A stretch of DNA of 64,000 nucleotides, taken from contig NZ_BMCF01000003.1 in the NCBI RefSeq assembly GCF_014635045.1, positions 1-64,000 of the forward strand. The letters are read 5' to 3'. The translations under genes were made by a program, and so were the position numbers. Positions 45,474 through 56,593 of this stretch are shown here, one piece after another. Source of the stretch: Staphylococcus nepalensis. GTDB taxonomy: Bacteria; Bacillota; Bacilli; Staphylococcales; Staphylococcaceae. Below the pieces are notes generated by a model that saw only the letters and a list, made by a program, of their open reading frames with translations, did no database searches and had not been told where the DNA came from. Each line of letters begins with the position of its first letter. The stretch's first letter is position 1.

Positions 45474-45487
45474 TCTTCCACCTCAAA

Positions 45488-46399
45488 TCATTTTTTAATG
45501 ATACGTTTTAAATTGATGCATAAATCTACAAAACCCAGGAGACTTACAATATGTGTTAATGGTGTTAAAATTGTCCCCACCACCATTAGAATGATAGTAA
45601 GTGCTGGCGGCATTGATTTTGCCTTTCCGAAAAAGTGAATCACACTTAACCCCTGAATATACATACATAATGATAACACAGTTTGAAAGTTTAATACGAT
45701 AGTTTGAAATGCGCTTGGCTCGGTTGAAAACATAACACATATTAATACAATAATATATATCCATAATACAGAACGCTTCATTTGCCAAGCGTATAATGGT
45801 TTGAATATGGGCGTAGCGATTTTGAATTTACGCAAGATTGGAAAAGTAATAATTAAATTGATTAATATTAATAGAAAAACGCCAATAATAATATAACTTG
45901 GTAATTGAACTGATGATTGGCGGAATGTTTCTTCAAACATTTGTTTATAATCTGCGCTTACAGAAGCGTTAGCAATCACACTATACATCTGGTCTTTAAA
46001 TGGTTTAATTAATGATGTAGCGTTTGGTATTTTTTTTAATGCTTGTAACATCATAAATGCAATTAACGCAATAATACTAATATACGTTGTTGTTATATAA
46101 AGTATACGTTCTTTAGATGTACGTTCTTTTAATAATTGACCCACTACAAAACTCACTACAAGCAAGAGGATCATAATGCTTAACACGAATATATTACCCA
46201 GCAATGTTGTTAACACAACTGTAACCACCGCTGTAAAAGCAAATGATTCTACAGATTTATGCCATAAAATAATACCTGGAATTGTTGCAAATAAGCCTAA
46301 CAGCAACCCAAGTGGTGGTAATATATGTAAAGCTAAAGCCACTATAATTAACGTAATCACACTAAGTATAGTGGCTTTAGTATCTATTTTAGAAAACAA
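45488..46399 (-). CDS. yybS: YybS family membrane protein (DUF2232)
   Basis: 303 aa with about eight transmembrane segments. It is conserved upstream of gdpP in Firmicutes. No enzymatic motif is visible. Some YybS-like proteins resemble S components of transporters. I place the start at TTG (46399), preceded by GGAGTG at seven bases and matching the shorter N-terminus (FSKIDTKATIL) of relatives. The frame is open 22 codons further up without a ribosome site. Function unknown. Confidence 0.8.
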   Translation of the reverse strand: MFSKIDTKATILSVITLIIVALALHILPPLGLLLGLFATIPGIILWHKSVESFAFTAVVTVVLTTLLGNIFVLSIMILLLVVSFVVGQLLKERTSKERILYITTTYISIIALIAFMMLQALKKIPNATSLIKPFKDQMYSVIANASVSADYKQMFEETFRQSSVQLPSYIIIGVFLLILINLIITFPILRKFKIATPIFKPLYAWQMKRSVLWIYIIVLICVMFSTEPSAFQTIVLNFQTVLSLCMYIQGLSVIHFFGKAKSMPPALTIILMVVGTILTPLTHIVSLLGFVDLCINLKRIIKK

Positions 46400-46594
46400 G
46401 TTCGCCACTCCTATACTAATTTTGTCTATGTTTATTATTTTAACCTCTTTAAAACTTTTATACAATTATTGACAATCCTTTTTAATAGAAGTTCCACTCA
46501 AACTATAAAATTCAAAAATAGACTAATACTTCAAAATGTACTTTTACGCATTAATTTGACCAAAATGCCTCATTTATTTCTGATGTTATGCTAT

Positions 46595-46674
46595 AAAAAT
46601 AAGACGTCCTGGTAAGGCAATCACTTCACTCTTTTAATCAACTAGAAAGCCATCTTCCAGACGTCTTATTTTTC
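46595..46674. terminator. Long terminator between metX and yybS
   Basis: AAAATAAGACGTC (46595-46608) and GACGTCTTATTTTT (46660-46674) form a 13-bp stem with T-runs on both strands. CTGG/CCAG extends it, and the loop is large (about 45 bases). It ends metX transcription on the minus strand. Confidence 0.8.
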
Positions 46675-46696
46675 CACGTACATCGTAACCATATAT

Positions 46697-47668
46697 TTAT
46701 TTTCTTTTGAATTTGGATACTTTTAAGAAATGATATAAATTGGGCGCCCAATCATTAAAATTAAGTAAAAAGCCATCATGTCCTACATTGTCCGGTACAA
46801 AGAAGTGTTTATGGTATTTAAAGCGAGCACCAGTCGCATATACCAAATCATCTGGATATAATAAATCATCTGTAAATCCCATCGTCATGACTTTAGTATC
46901 AAGACGTCCAAATACTTCATCTACATCTTTGCGATCTCTATCTATATCATGGCTATCTAAGACATCCAGTAGTGTTAAATAGCTCAATGGGTCAAAGTTT
47001 TTCTTGAATTTGTTACCTTGGTGTTTTTGATAATTCACAACTTGGTCCGGCGTAAAGCGTCTATCATAACTCTTAGACGAACGATAAGTTAAAAAGCCAA
47101 GTTGTCTTGCTATACTCATACCCTCGCTGTGATCTAATTGAATTGCTTGTCTAGCAATTTCATTAAATGCACGACTATATGAAGATGTTTTGTCTGTAGC
47201 AGCTAAAATAACTGCCTTATCGACCTCAAATTTATGGTTGTATAATAATTCTAATGCTTGCATGCCACCTAAAGAGCCTCCAATTAAAATATTAATTCGA
47301 TCAAACCCTAACGTTTTAATACCTAATTCAATTGCATGTACAATATCTCGTAAAGTTAAATGTTTAGGAAAGTCTGCATCTGTATGTGCCGAACTAGAAC
47401 CATATGGGCTCCCAATGACATTGAATGTTAAAAATTGATAGTCATGAATAGGCATATAACCACCATCTATAATGCCTCTCCACCACCCTGGATTATCATC
47501 CGTGCCATACGTCAAATGATTACCTGTTAATGCGTGGCATACCAGCACTAATGGTTGCCCTTGATACCCAACATGCTCATAACGTAATTTCAAATTTAAA
47601 ATCGTTTCACCTGATTCTGTTGTAAATGGCCCTAATTCCAATGTATCAACTGTATAATTTGTCATCAT
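46697..47668 (-). CDS. metX: Homoserine O-acetyltransferase
   Basis: A 323-aa alpha/beta-hydrolase fold enzyme that activates homoserine for methionine synthesis. The nucleophile elbow is LIGGSLGGMQ with Ser132. The catalytic acid and base are near DDLLYPDDLV and DNVGHDGFL. N-terminal LVCHALTGNHL and NPGWWRGIIDGG are typical of MetX. Two adjacent ATGs are possible starts, and AGGAGG suits the second slightly better. Under control of the SAM riboswitch directly upstream. Transcribed alone. Confidence 0.93.
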   Translation of the reverse strand: MMTNYTVDTLELGPFTTESGETILNLKLRYEHVGYQGQPLVLVCHALTGNHLTYGTDDNPGWWRGIIDGGYMPIHDYQFLTFNVIGSPYGSSSAHTDADFPKHLTLRDIVHAIELGIKTLGFDRINILIGGSLGGMQALELLYNHKFEVDKAVILAATDKTSSYSRAFNEIARQAIQLDHSEGMSIARQLGFLTYRSSKSYDRRFTPDQVVNYQKHQGNKFKKNFDPLSYLTLLDVLDSHDIDRDRKDVDEVFGRLDTKVMTMGFTDDLLYPDDLVYATGARFKYHKHFFVPDNVGHDGFLLNFNDWAPNLYHFLKVSKFKRK

Positions 47669-47684
47669 TTACCTCCTACCTAGT

Positions 47685-47827
47685 AAAAAAACTTCTCACC
47701 TATTTATAATAAGTAAGAAGTTAAAATACTTATTATTCGACGAGTCGTTGGTATTAGCACCGTGCTTTAAAAGCCGGTTGCTGAAGCTTCATCGGGCCAA
47801 GTCCCTCTGCTTCTCGAAATAAGATTT
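47685..47827 (-). promoter_or_regulatory. SAM-I (S-box) riboswitch controlling metX
   Basis: On the minus strand the leader has the S-box core: CTTAT...GAGAAGCAGAGGGACTTGGC, CCGATGAAGCTTCAGCAACC and GGTGCTAATACCAACG. Downstream, CTTCT/AGAAG makes a terminator followed by TTTTTTT (about 47691-47720). Antiterminator pairing ATAATAAGTA/TACTTATTAT is also present. High SAM should end transcription before metX. Confidence 0.95.
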
Positions 47828-47960
47828 AGTTTTAATTGTTAAAAAAAACGACGTATATAAAAGTGATTTACTTCATCAATGACGCACGCGTACTTCAAAT
47901 TTCATAATTTTCTAATTATTGTCATTCTAACGGATTTTGGGATGTACTTCAATCATATAT

Positions 47961-48290
47961 TTAAAATACCCATCTTAAAATAGCCATGAGCAAGATGCCG
48001 CCAACAATTGTCATCGTTAGACTTCGTGTAATGACTGCGATAATAATTGTTGGCACCATAGTAACTAAAAAAGGGATATTAATACTATAGATCATTGTTC
48101 CTTCATGTTGCTCTAACACACCATCTATAATTAATGCCGTAAACAGTGTGATTGGAATAAAGGATAACCATTTTACGATTGTTTCCGATAATCTAATTTT
48201 AGTTATTAATATAAAGGGTATGATGCGTGTTAACCAAGTAATCACACCGCATAACACGATGATTAATAACATGTGTAGGGTCGTTGTCAT
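47961..48290 (-). CDS. azlD: Branched-chain amino acid exporter small subunit AzlD
   Basis: A 109-aa membrane protein with four hydrophobic segments. It begins MTTTLHMLLIIVLCGVITWLTRIIPFILI, the typical AzlD start with the conserved TRIIPF. It forms the export complex with AzlC. The start overlaps the azlC stop by four bases, so the two are coupled. Confidence 0.9.
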   Translation of the reverse strand: MTTTLHMLLIIVLCGVITWLTRIIPFILITKIRLSETIVKWLSFIPITLFTALIIDGVLEQHEGTMIYSINIPFLVTMVPTIIIAVITRSLTMTIVGGILLMAILRWVF

Positions 48291-48982
48291 TTATCAATCA
48301 CCACCCCTAAAGCAGCAGTAAAGATGGATGCTAATATAATGGCTACATATGAAGGCATGAAAAAGCTTAAAACAAACATTAGTATAATCACGCAAACGAT
48401 TAATACTAGATAAGTCCTAATTTGTGATTGTTTAATAGTATCAAACTGCGATACAGCCAAAAATATAAACATCGCGGTAATCGCAAAGTCCAAACCAAAA
48501 GCATCGGGGTTAGTTATGTATTTACCAAAGACAGCGCCAACGATACTTGCAAATGTCCAAAATAGGTATGCTGTGATATTTAAACCATGTAGCCAGCGAT
48601 CATTAATTTTTTCTCCTTTTAAATGTGGCGTGATAGCAACACCGAATGTTTCATCAGTAATGAGTGTAGACATCCCGATACGATTCCAAAAACCATAATC
48701 TTTATAACTTGGTGCAAGTGTCATACTTAATAAAAACATCCTTGAATTAACAATAAACGTAGTTAATGCGATTGCAGAAATGGGTGTCCCAGCAATGACT
48801 AACGCACATATAATAAATTGTGCAGCACCTGCGTAAACGAGTAAACATAACAAAATAATCTCGAGTAAATTAAAACCCGAAGCTACTGCTACAATACCAA
48901 ATGAAAGTCCAACACCTGCGTAACCTAACAATGTAGGCACACATTCTTTGACACCTTGCCTAAAAGTTAAATGTGTTTCCAT
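48287..48982 (-). CDS. azlC: Branched-chain amino acid exporter large subunit AzlC
   Basis: A 231-aa membrane protein with about seven hydrophobic segments. The AzlC signatures are visible: GYAGVGLSFGIVAVASGF, YAGAAQFIICALV, NSRMFLLSMTLAP and LITDETFGVA. The AzlCD pair exports branched-chain amino acids and analogues in B. subtilis. GGAGGTGG precedes the ATG. Forms an operon with azlD. Confidence 0.9.
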   Translation of the reverse strand: METHLTFRQGVKECVPTLLGYAGVGLSFGIVAVASGFNLLEIILLCLLVYAGAAQFIICALVIAGTPISAIALTTFIVNSRMFLLSMTLAPSYKDYGFWNRIGMSTLITDETFGVAITPHLKGEKINDRWLHGLNITAYLFWTFASIVGAVFGKYITNPDAFGLDFAITAMFIFLAVSQFDTIKQSQIRTYLVLIVCVIILMFVLSFFMPSYVAIILASIFTAALGVVIDK

Positions 48983-49252
48983 AACGCCACCTCCTAAAGT
49001 TTTTGTAATAAGAAAATAATATGACTATTTTAATACGACTCGTAAAATATATTCAATGCTTTTAGACATCTGCTTGTCTTACGTTAGACTAACCACAGTG
49101 TTAAAATGCTGTTTTTATAATAGTTTTAATTTCAGAATTTTTAAATCATTATTTTAGACGTCCCTCTTATAGTTAAGTAAAATGCTGTTTTTCTGTATTA
49201 TTATCTATGATTAATCATTTAAATTGAGGCCTCCCTACCCTTTCTCCAAATT
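48983..49252. other. azlC upstream region
   Basis: 270 AT-rich bases that must hold the azlCD promoter. ACTGTGG/TTAAAATGCTG-type words recur near 49100 and 49180 (AAAATGCTGTTTTT twice), an unexplained short direct repeat. No gene. Confidence 0.4.
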
Positions 49253-49300
49253 AAAAAAGCAGGAATAGTAATCTCGCAAAGATTACAATCCTGCTTTTTT
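49253..49300 (-). terminator. Terminator of serS
   Basis: AAAAAAGCAGGA pairs with TCCTGCTTTTTT and an inner GTAATCT/AGATTAC stem continues it. A strong stem with T-runs on both strands, about 75 bases past the serS stop. Confidence 0.9.
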
Positions 49301-49374
49301 AAAGCTAGATGATGCTAAGCTCATTTTAAACATTCACGTAGTTTATCATGATATTTAAACTTTAATTCATCTTT

Positions 49375-50935
<1,561 letters not shown>

Positions 50936-50986
50936 TAAATATAGCAAATAACGCACCATTTTTCAAGACTGATGACATTGAAACAA

Positions 50987-52495
50987 TTAAATTTCATTTG
51001 AATAAGCATGATCTAGTAAATATTGTGCAACAGCTTCGATATCTTTATGAAATTGTCGATCTTGTGTTATAGAGGGTACTACTTTGCGTAAAGCTTGATA
51101 TTTGTCATACGTTTTAGGTGATAATTTTTCAATATCTTTATATTCTACTGCTTGAAGTGCAATAATAGCTTCTATTGCTAGCACACGCCGTGCATTTTCA
51201 ATCATTTGATAGCCATGGCGAGAGGCAATTGTTCCCATAGACACATGATCTTCTTGGTTAGCTGATGATGGAATGGAATCTACACTCGCTGGATGTGCAA
51301 GTGTCTTATTTTCTGAAACCAAACTCGCTGCTGCGTATTGCATAATCATCGCACCGCTTTGTAGTCCTGGTTGTGGGCTTAAGAATGCTGGCAAGCCATT
51401 GTTTAATTGCGGATTAACAAGTCTTTCTAGTCTTCTTTCTGAAACATTAGCTAATTCGCTAACACCCAGTTTTAAGAAATCCAGTGCAAAAGCAATTGGT
51501 TGTCCGTGAAAGTTCCCGCCAGAAATAACGAACGTTTCATCATCTTCATCAAATATTAATGGGTTATCATTAGCTGCATTCATTTCAAATTCAAGTTTTT
51601 CTTTCACATAATTAAATACCTGGAAGCTTGCGCCATGTATTTGCGGGATACAACGCAATGTATAAGCGTCTTGTACACGAATGTCTCCTTGTGATGTAGT
51701 TAATTTTGAACCTTCAAGCCAATCTAACATACGTGCTGCAACATCGATTTGTTCTTTGAAATGACGTACTTTATGTACGTTTTCATGGTATGCGTCTGTT
51801 ATACCATTTAATGCTTGATGTGTGAGTGCAGCAATCCATTCTGCTTGATAACCTATATCTTCCGCTTCTATATAATTAATCACACCTTGAGCAGTCATGG
51901 CTTGCGTGCCATTAATTAAAGCTAAGCCTTCTTTAGCCTGTAATCTTAAAGGGGTACGATTTAATAGATTTAAGACATACCGGCTGTCTACTTCCTCGTT
52001 TTTATAATATACGCTGCCTTCTCCGATTAGCGCTAAAGCTAGATGTGAAAGTGGCGCTAAATCTCCAGAAGCACCCAGTGATCCTTGTTGAGGAATAACA
52101 GGAATGATTCTATTGTTAATAAAGTATATGAGTTGATCTACTAAATCGACGGTCACACCAGAATGACCTTTAAGTAATGTATTTAGACGTAATACCATCA
52201 TCACTAATGCAACGTCTTGTGAAAAAGGTTTTCCTATCCCACAAGCATGCGAACGAATTAAATTCACTTGTAATTGATTGTATTCTCCTTCATCAACCCG
52301 TACGTCACTGAATAACCCGAACCCTGTCGTTATACCATAAATCGTTTCTTTATTCTCTATAATCTTCTCTACGGTTGCTCGGCTTTGTTTTACACGCTGG
52401 TATGCATCATCCGTCACACTAACTTCATCGCTTTGATATAGTAATTCCTTTATTTTATTAATCGTTAAACTTTCTCCATTAAGTTGCAATGTCAT
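50987..52495 (-). CDS. hutH: Histidine ammonia-lyase
   Basis: 502 aa, full length. It deaminates histidine to urocanate. The self-forming MIO cofactor triad is Ala142-Ser143-Gly144 in [13 protein letters not shown]. Other active-site segments are [21 protein letters not shown] and [12 protein letters not shown]. Only hutH is here. No hutU or hutI is in the window. GGAGATG precedes the ATG. Confidence 0.96.
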   Translation of the reverse strand: MTLQLNGESLTINKIKELLYQSDEVSVTDDAYQRVKQSRATVEKIIENKETIYGITTGFGLFSDVRVDEGEYNQLQVNLIRSHACGIGKPFSQDVALVMMVLRLNTLLKGHSGVTVDLVDQLIYFINNRIIPVIPQQGSLGASGDLAPLSHLALALIGEGSVYYKNEEVDSRYVLNLLNRTPLRLQAKEGLALINGTQAMTAQGVINYIEAEDIGYQAEWIAALTHQALNGITDAYHENVHKVRHFKEQIDVAARMLDWLEGSKLTTSQGDIRVQDAYTLRCIPQIHGASFQVFNYVKEKLEFEMNAANDNPLIFDEDDETFVISGGNFHGQPIAFALDFLKLGVSELANVSERRLERLVNPQLNNGLPAFLSPQPGLQSGAMIMQYAAASLVSENKTLAHPASVDSIPSSANQEDHVSMGTIASRHGYQMIENARRVLAIEAIIALQAVEYKDIEKLSPKTYDKYQALRKVVPSITQDRQFHKDIEAVAQYLLDHAYSNEI

Positions 52496-52874
52496 ATTTT
52501 CATCTCCTTGCTTTTAATGTGTTTCAATTAATTTGAGTATACGCTTACAAAATTTTAAGGACAATAGGTTAACGCATATCCGTAACATGGTATTAAATTA
52601 GTATTTTAATAAGGCAAAGTAAGTGATTTTATATTTTCTAAAAACAAATCCACGCTTAATACTTCTAACTATTGACTAAAATGCAAACCAGGTATAATAT
52701 TTTCTATTGTATTTATAAAATAAGTAACTAGGGTAAATATAAGAATAGACTACACTTTGATAATGCTTAAAACCACGTATTATTTTATCGAAAATAATAA
52801 ACTTACTCATAAAAAAATCAAATCATTAAAATAAGCTAAATTGATCATAATTTATATCTCTAAAGGAGGTTTCA
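52496..52874. promoter_or_regulatory. Divergent hutH/nnrD intergenic region
   Basis: 380 AT-rich bases that must carry the promoters for both divergent genes. No unambiguous promoter or CcpA-type (cre) site identified by eye. Confidence 0.4.
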
Positions 52875-53690
52875 ATGTTGGAAACAATTTCATCCGTAAG
52901 TATTCCTAAGCGTAAAGACGAGACACATAAAGGGGATTATGGCAAAATTCTGTTAATCGGAGGCAACGCAAACTTAGGTGGGGCAATTATGCTTGCTGCA
53001 CGTGCTTGTGTGTACAGTGGTAGTGGTTTAATCACAGTAGCTACACATCCAACCAACCATGCAGCGTTACATTCACGTTGCCCTGAAGCAATGGTCATTG
53101 ACATCAATGATACAAAAATGCTCACTAAAATGATTGAGAACACAGATTGTATCTTGATTGGGCCTGGGTTAGGATGTGATTTTAAAGGAAACAATGCCAT
53201 CACGTTCTTATTACAAAATATCCAACCACATCAAACACTTATCGTGGACGGAGATGCAATCACTATATTTAGTAAATTGAAGCCAGATATTCCAACCTGT
53301 AAAGTTATTTTTACGCCCCATCAAAAAGAGTGGGAACGTTTAAGTGGTATTCCAATAGAAGAACAAACTCACGAACGTAATCGTGAAGCGGTTGATAACA
53401 TTGGCGCAACAATTGTGTTAAAAATGCACGGCACTGAAATCTATTTTAAAGATAGTGAATGCAAGCTTCCAATTGGTACGCCAGCAATGGCTACAGGTGG
53501 CATGGGCGATACACTTGCTGGTATGATTACAAGCTTTGTGGGACAATTTAATGACCTCAAGGAAGCAGTCACAAGTGCAACTTATACGCATAGTTATATT
53601 GGTGAAACATTGTCTGATAAAATGTATGTTGTACCGCCATCTCAACTGATAAGTGAAATTCCATATGCAATGAAATCATTAGAAAATTAA
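52875..53690 (+). CDS. nnrD: ADP-dependent NAD(P)H-hydrate dehydratase
   Basis: A 271-aa ribokinase-like repair enzyme. It reverts hydrated NADH and NADPH using ADP or ATP. Motifs: KGDYGKILLIGGNANLGGAIMLAARA at the N-terminus, LIGPGLG, IVDGDAIT, VIFTPHQKEW and the anion-hole segment GTPAMATGGMGDTLAGMI. The epimerase half (NnrE) is not fused. AAAGGAGG precedes the ATG. Convergent with gyrA. Confidence 0.93.
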   Translation: MLETISSVSIPKRKDETHKGDYGKILLIGGNANLGGAIMLAARACVYSGSGLITVATHPTNHAALHSRCPEAMVIDINDTKMLTKMIENTDCILIGPGLGCDFKGNNAITFLLQNIQPHQTLIVDGDAITIFSKLKPDIPTCKVIFTPHQKEWERLSGIPIEEQTHERNREAVDNIGATIVLKMHGTEIYFKDSECKLPIGTPAMATGGMGDTLAGMITSFVGQFNDLKEAVTSATYTHSYIGETLSDKMYVVPPSQLISEIPYAMKSLEN

Positions 53691-53702
53691 ATAATACAAA
53701 AA

Positions 53703-53750
53703 GAGTGAGACAAAAATCTATTTTTCTAAAAAGAATGCATTGTCTCGCTC
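53703..53750 (+). terminator. Terminator of nnrD
   Basis: GAGTGAGACA (53703-53712) pairs with TGTCTCGCTC (53741-53750) around a long AT-rich loop. The GAGACA/TGTCTC terminator type is common in staphylococci. Confidence 0.8.
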
Positions 53751-53760
53751 CTTACTAAAA

Positions 53761-53798
53761 TGACTAGGGTTGAAAATATATATTTTCAACCCTAGTCA
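53761..53798. repeat. Perfect 38-bp palindrome between two terminators
   Basis: Two exactly complementary 19-base arms: TGACTAGGGTTGAAAATAT and its inverse, with no loop spacer. As RNA it makes a very stable hairpin in either direction. It lies between the nnrD and gyrA terminators. Confidence 0.9.
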
Positions 53799-53817
53799 TA
53801 TGCTACCAATATTATAT

Positions 53818-53851
53818 GAGCCTGAGACATTTCAATATATGCCTCAGGCTC
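53818..53851 (-). terminator. Terminator of gyrA
   Basis: GAGCCTGAG (53818-53826) pairs with CTCAGGCTC (53843-53851). It lies 26 bases past the gyrA stop codon. Confidence 0.85.
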
Positions 53852-53876
53852 ATTTCTTGGATTACATCATTTAAAT

Positions 53877-56558
53877 TTACGTTTCATCATTATCTTCGTT
53901 ATCAATGTCTTCGTTGATACGGTCCATAAAGTCTTCTCTTACTTCTTGGCGACCGTCTTCATCTGTTTCATCCTCATCTTCTGTTTCTGTGTGGACAATA
54001 TCCTCTGATAAATGATCATTTACTACTGATTCTGATTGTTGATTTTCACTTGCATTATCAGTACTTTCAATTACTTCATCATCTGTTTCTTGTAGCTCGT
54101 TTTCTTCAGCTTCTTTTTCTTCTTCATCTACTTTAGCTACCGTAGAAACAAATTGATCTTCGTTTAATTTAATCAATCTCACACCTTGTGCAGCACGGCC
54201 ATTTTGTGAAATATCTTCTACGCCTATACGGATAATGACGCCTGCATTTGTAACAATCATCAAGTCTTCTTTACCTTCAACTGAAGTAATACATACTACT
54301 TTACCATTACGTTCTGTGATTGTTGCAGTTTTAATTCCTTTGCCGCCACGGTTTGATAAACGATATTCACTTACTGGCGTACGTTTACCGTAACCATTTT
54401 CTGTTACTACAAGGATTTCGTCATCTGTTTCTGCTTTAGTAACGTCTAGTCCTACGACACTATCGCCATCTCTGAGCGTAATACCTTTAACACCTGCAGC
54501 TGTACGCCCTAATGGACGTAATGCTGTTTCATTAAAGCGGATGAGCGAACCATGCGATGTACCGATGAGAATATCTTCATCCCCGTCTGTTAATCGTACT
54601 GCTATCAATTCATCGTCCTCTTTGAAACCAATAGCAATCTTACCGTTTTTGTTAATATGTGAGAAGTTACTCAACGCTGAACGTTTAACAATACCATTCA
54701 ATGTTGCAAACACTAAATAATCTTCTTCACTTTCTAAATCTTTAACAGCAATCATTGTGCTAATTGTTTCGTCATTATCGAGTTCTATTGCATTGACTAC
54801 TGGAATACCTTTAGACTGACGTGAGAGTTCAGGAACTTCGTATCCTTTTAGTTTATAAACTCTACCTTTATTTGTGAAGAATAGGACATGATCATGGGTG
54901 CTCAATGTTACAAGCTGACTTACAAAGTCTTCTTCTAGCGTTTGCATACCTTGTACGCCACGACCACCACGATGTTGTGCTCTATATGTTGAAACTGGTA
55001 GACGCTTAATATAGTTATTGTGGCTTAACGTAATAACAATTTGTTCTTCTGGTATAAGGTCTTCATCTTCAATGTTATCTAGACCACCCAATTGGATTTC
55101 CGTCTTACGTTCATCACCGAAACGTTCACGTACATCAATTAATTCGTCACGTACAAGTTGTAATAATTTTTCTTCATCTGCAAGAATTGCTTTTAACTCG
55201 TCTATATAAGCAATTAATTCGTTATATTCAGATTCAATTTTATCTCTTTCTAAACCTGTTAAACGTCTTAAACGCATATCTAGTATTGCTTGCGCTTGTC
55301 GTTCAGTTAATTTGAATTGTTCTTGTAAGTTTGCCATTGCAACCTTATCAGTGTCAGATTCACGAATCACACGAATAATTTCATCAATATGATCTAAAGC
55401 GATTCTCAAACCCTCTAAGATATGAGCTCGGTCTTGTGCTTTTTTCAAGTTGTATTCTGTTCTTCTTCTAACGACTACTTTTTGATGTTCAAGATATTCA
55501 ACTAATGCTTCTTTAAGGTTAATTAATCTTGGCCTACCATTCACTAAAGCAATCATATTCACGCCAAAGGACGTTTGTAATGGCGTTTGTTTATACAAGT
55601 TATTTAATACAACACTCGCGTTTGCATCTTTACGTATATCAATAACCACACGTACACCAGTACGTAAACTTGTTTCATCACGTAAATCTGTAATGCCTTC
55701 AATTTTCTTATCACGTGCTAATTCAGCGATTTTTTCAATCATACGTGCTTTATTGACTTGGTAAGGCACCTCAGTCACAACGATACGTTGACGGCCGCCA
55801 CCACGTTCTTCAATCTCAGCTCTTGCACGCATTTGGACTGAACCACGTCCAGTTTCAAACGCCCGACGTACGCCACTTCTACCAAGAATGATACCTGCTG
55901 TAGGGAAATCCGGTCCTTGAATATCTTCCATTAACTCTGCAATAGTAATATCCGGATTATAACTTAAGCTTAATACACCATTTATAACTTCAGTTAAATT
56001 ATGTGGTGGGATATTAGTAGCCATACCAACCGCGATACCTGAAGCACCGTTTACTAGTATGTTAGGGAACCTGGATGGTAAGACTGACGGCTCTCTTTCA
56101 TTACCATCGTAGTTATCAACAAAATCAATCGTATCTTTATTTATATCTCTCAGCATTTCAAGTGTGATTTTAGACATGCGCGCTTCAGTGTAACGCATTG
56201 CCGCTGCTCCATCGCCATCCATGGAACCAAAGTTACCTTGGCCATCAATTAAAGGGTATCGATAGCTGAAGTCCTGTGCCATTCTTACCATGGCTTCGTA
56301 TATTGATGAGTCTCCGTGAGGGTGATATTTACCCATGACGTCCCCAACAATACGTGCAGATTTCTTATATGATTTATCAGGTGTCATACCTTGCTCGTGT
56401 AAGCCGTAAAGTATACGTCGATGTACTGGTTTCAAACCATCTCTAACATCTGGTAGCGCACGTGAGACGATAACGCTCATCGCATAATCTAGGAACGACT
56501 CACGCATCTCATTTGTTATATTTCGTTCATTAATTCTTGATTCAGGTAATTCAGCCAT
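53877..56558 (-). CDS. gyrA: DNA gyrase subunit A
   Basis: 893 aa. Cuts and rejoins DNA for negative supercoiling in the A2B2 complex. Catalytic Tyr123 is in AAMRYTEAR. The quinolone-determining region is [12 protein letters not shown], with Ser84 and Glu88 as in susceptible staphylococci. The C-terminal beta-propeller has the GyrA box QRGGRG-type HRGGRGVQG, and the tail is very acidic. The start is the ATG at 56558 (MAELPES) with AAGGAGG upstream. Co-transcribed with gyrB, 35 bases away. Confidence 0.98.
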   Translation of the reverse strand: MAELPESRINERNITNEMRESFLDYAMSVIVSRALPDVRDGLKPVHRRILYGLHEQGMTPDKSYKKSARIVGDVMGKYHPHGDSSIYEAMVRMAQDFSYRYPLIDGQGNFGSMDGDGAAAMRYTEARMSKITLEMLRDINKDTIDFVDNYDGNEREPSVLPSRFPNILVNGASGIAVGMATNIPPHNLTEVINGVLSLSYNPDITIAELMEDIQGPDFPTAGIILGRSGVRRAFETGRGSVQMRARAEIEERGGGRQRIVVTEVPYQVNKARMIEKIAELARDKKIEGITDLRDETSLRTGVRVVIDIRKDANASVVLNNLYKQTPLQTSFGVNMIALVNGRPRLINLKEALVEYLEHQKVVVRRRTEYNLKKAQDRAHILEGLRIALDHIDEIIRVIRESDTDKVAMANLQEQFKLTERQAQAILDMRLRRLTGLERDKIESEYNELIAYIDELKAILADEEKLLQLVRDELIDVRERFGDERKTEIQLGGLDNIEDEDLIPEEQIVITLSHNNYIKRLPVSTYRAQHRGGRGVQGMQTLEEDFVSQLVTLSTHDHVLFFTNKGRVYKLKGYEVPELSRQSKGIPVVNAIELDNDETISTMIAVKDLESEEDYLVFATLNGIVKRSALSNFSHINKNGKIAIGFKEDDELIAVRLTDGDEDILIGTSHGSLIRFNETALRPLGRTAAGVKGITLRDGDSVVGLDVTKAETDDEILVVTENGYGKRTPVSEYRLSNRGGKGIKTATITERNGKVVCITSVEGKEDLMIVTNAGVIIRIGVEDISQNGRAAQGVRLIKLNEDQFVSTVAKVDEEEKEAEENELQETDDEVIESTDNASENQQSESVVNDHLSEDIVHTETEDEDETDEDGRQEVREDFMDRINEDIDNEDNDET

Positions 56559-56593
56559 CAAGATATCCTCCTTCAAAAATTCAGTTCATTGTC

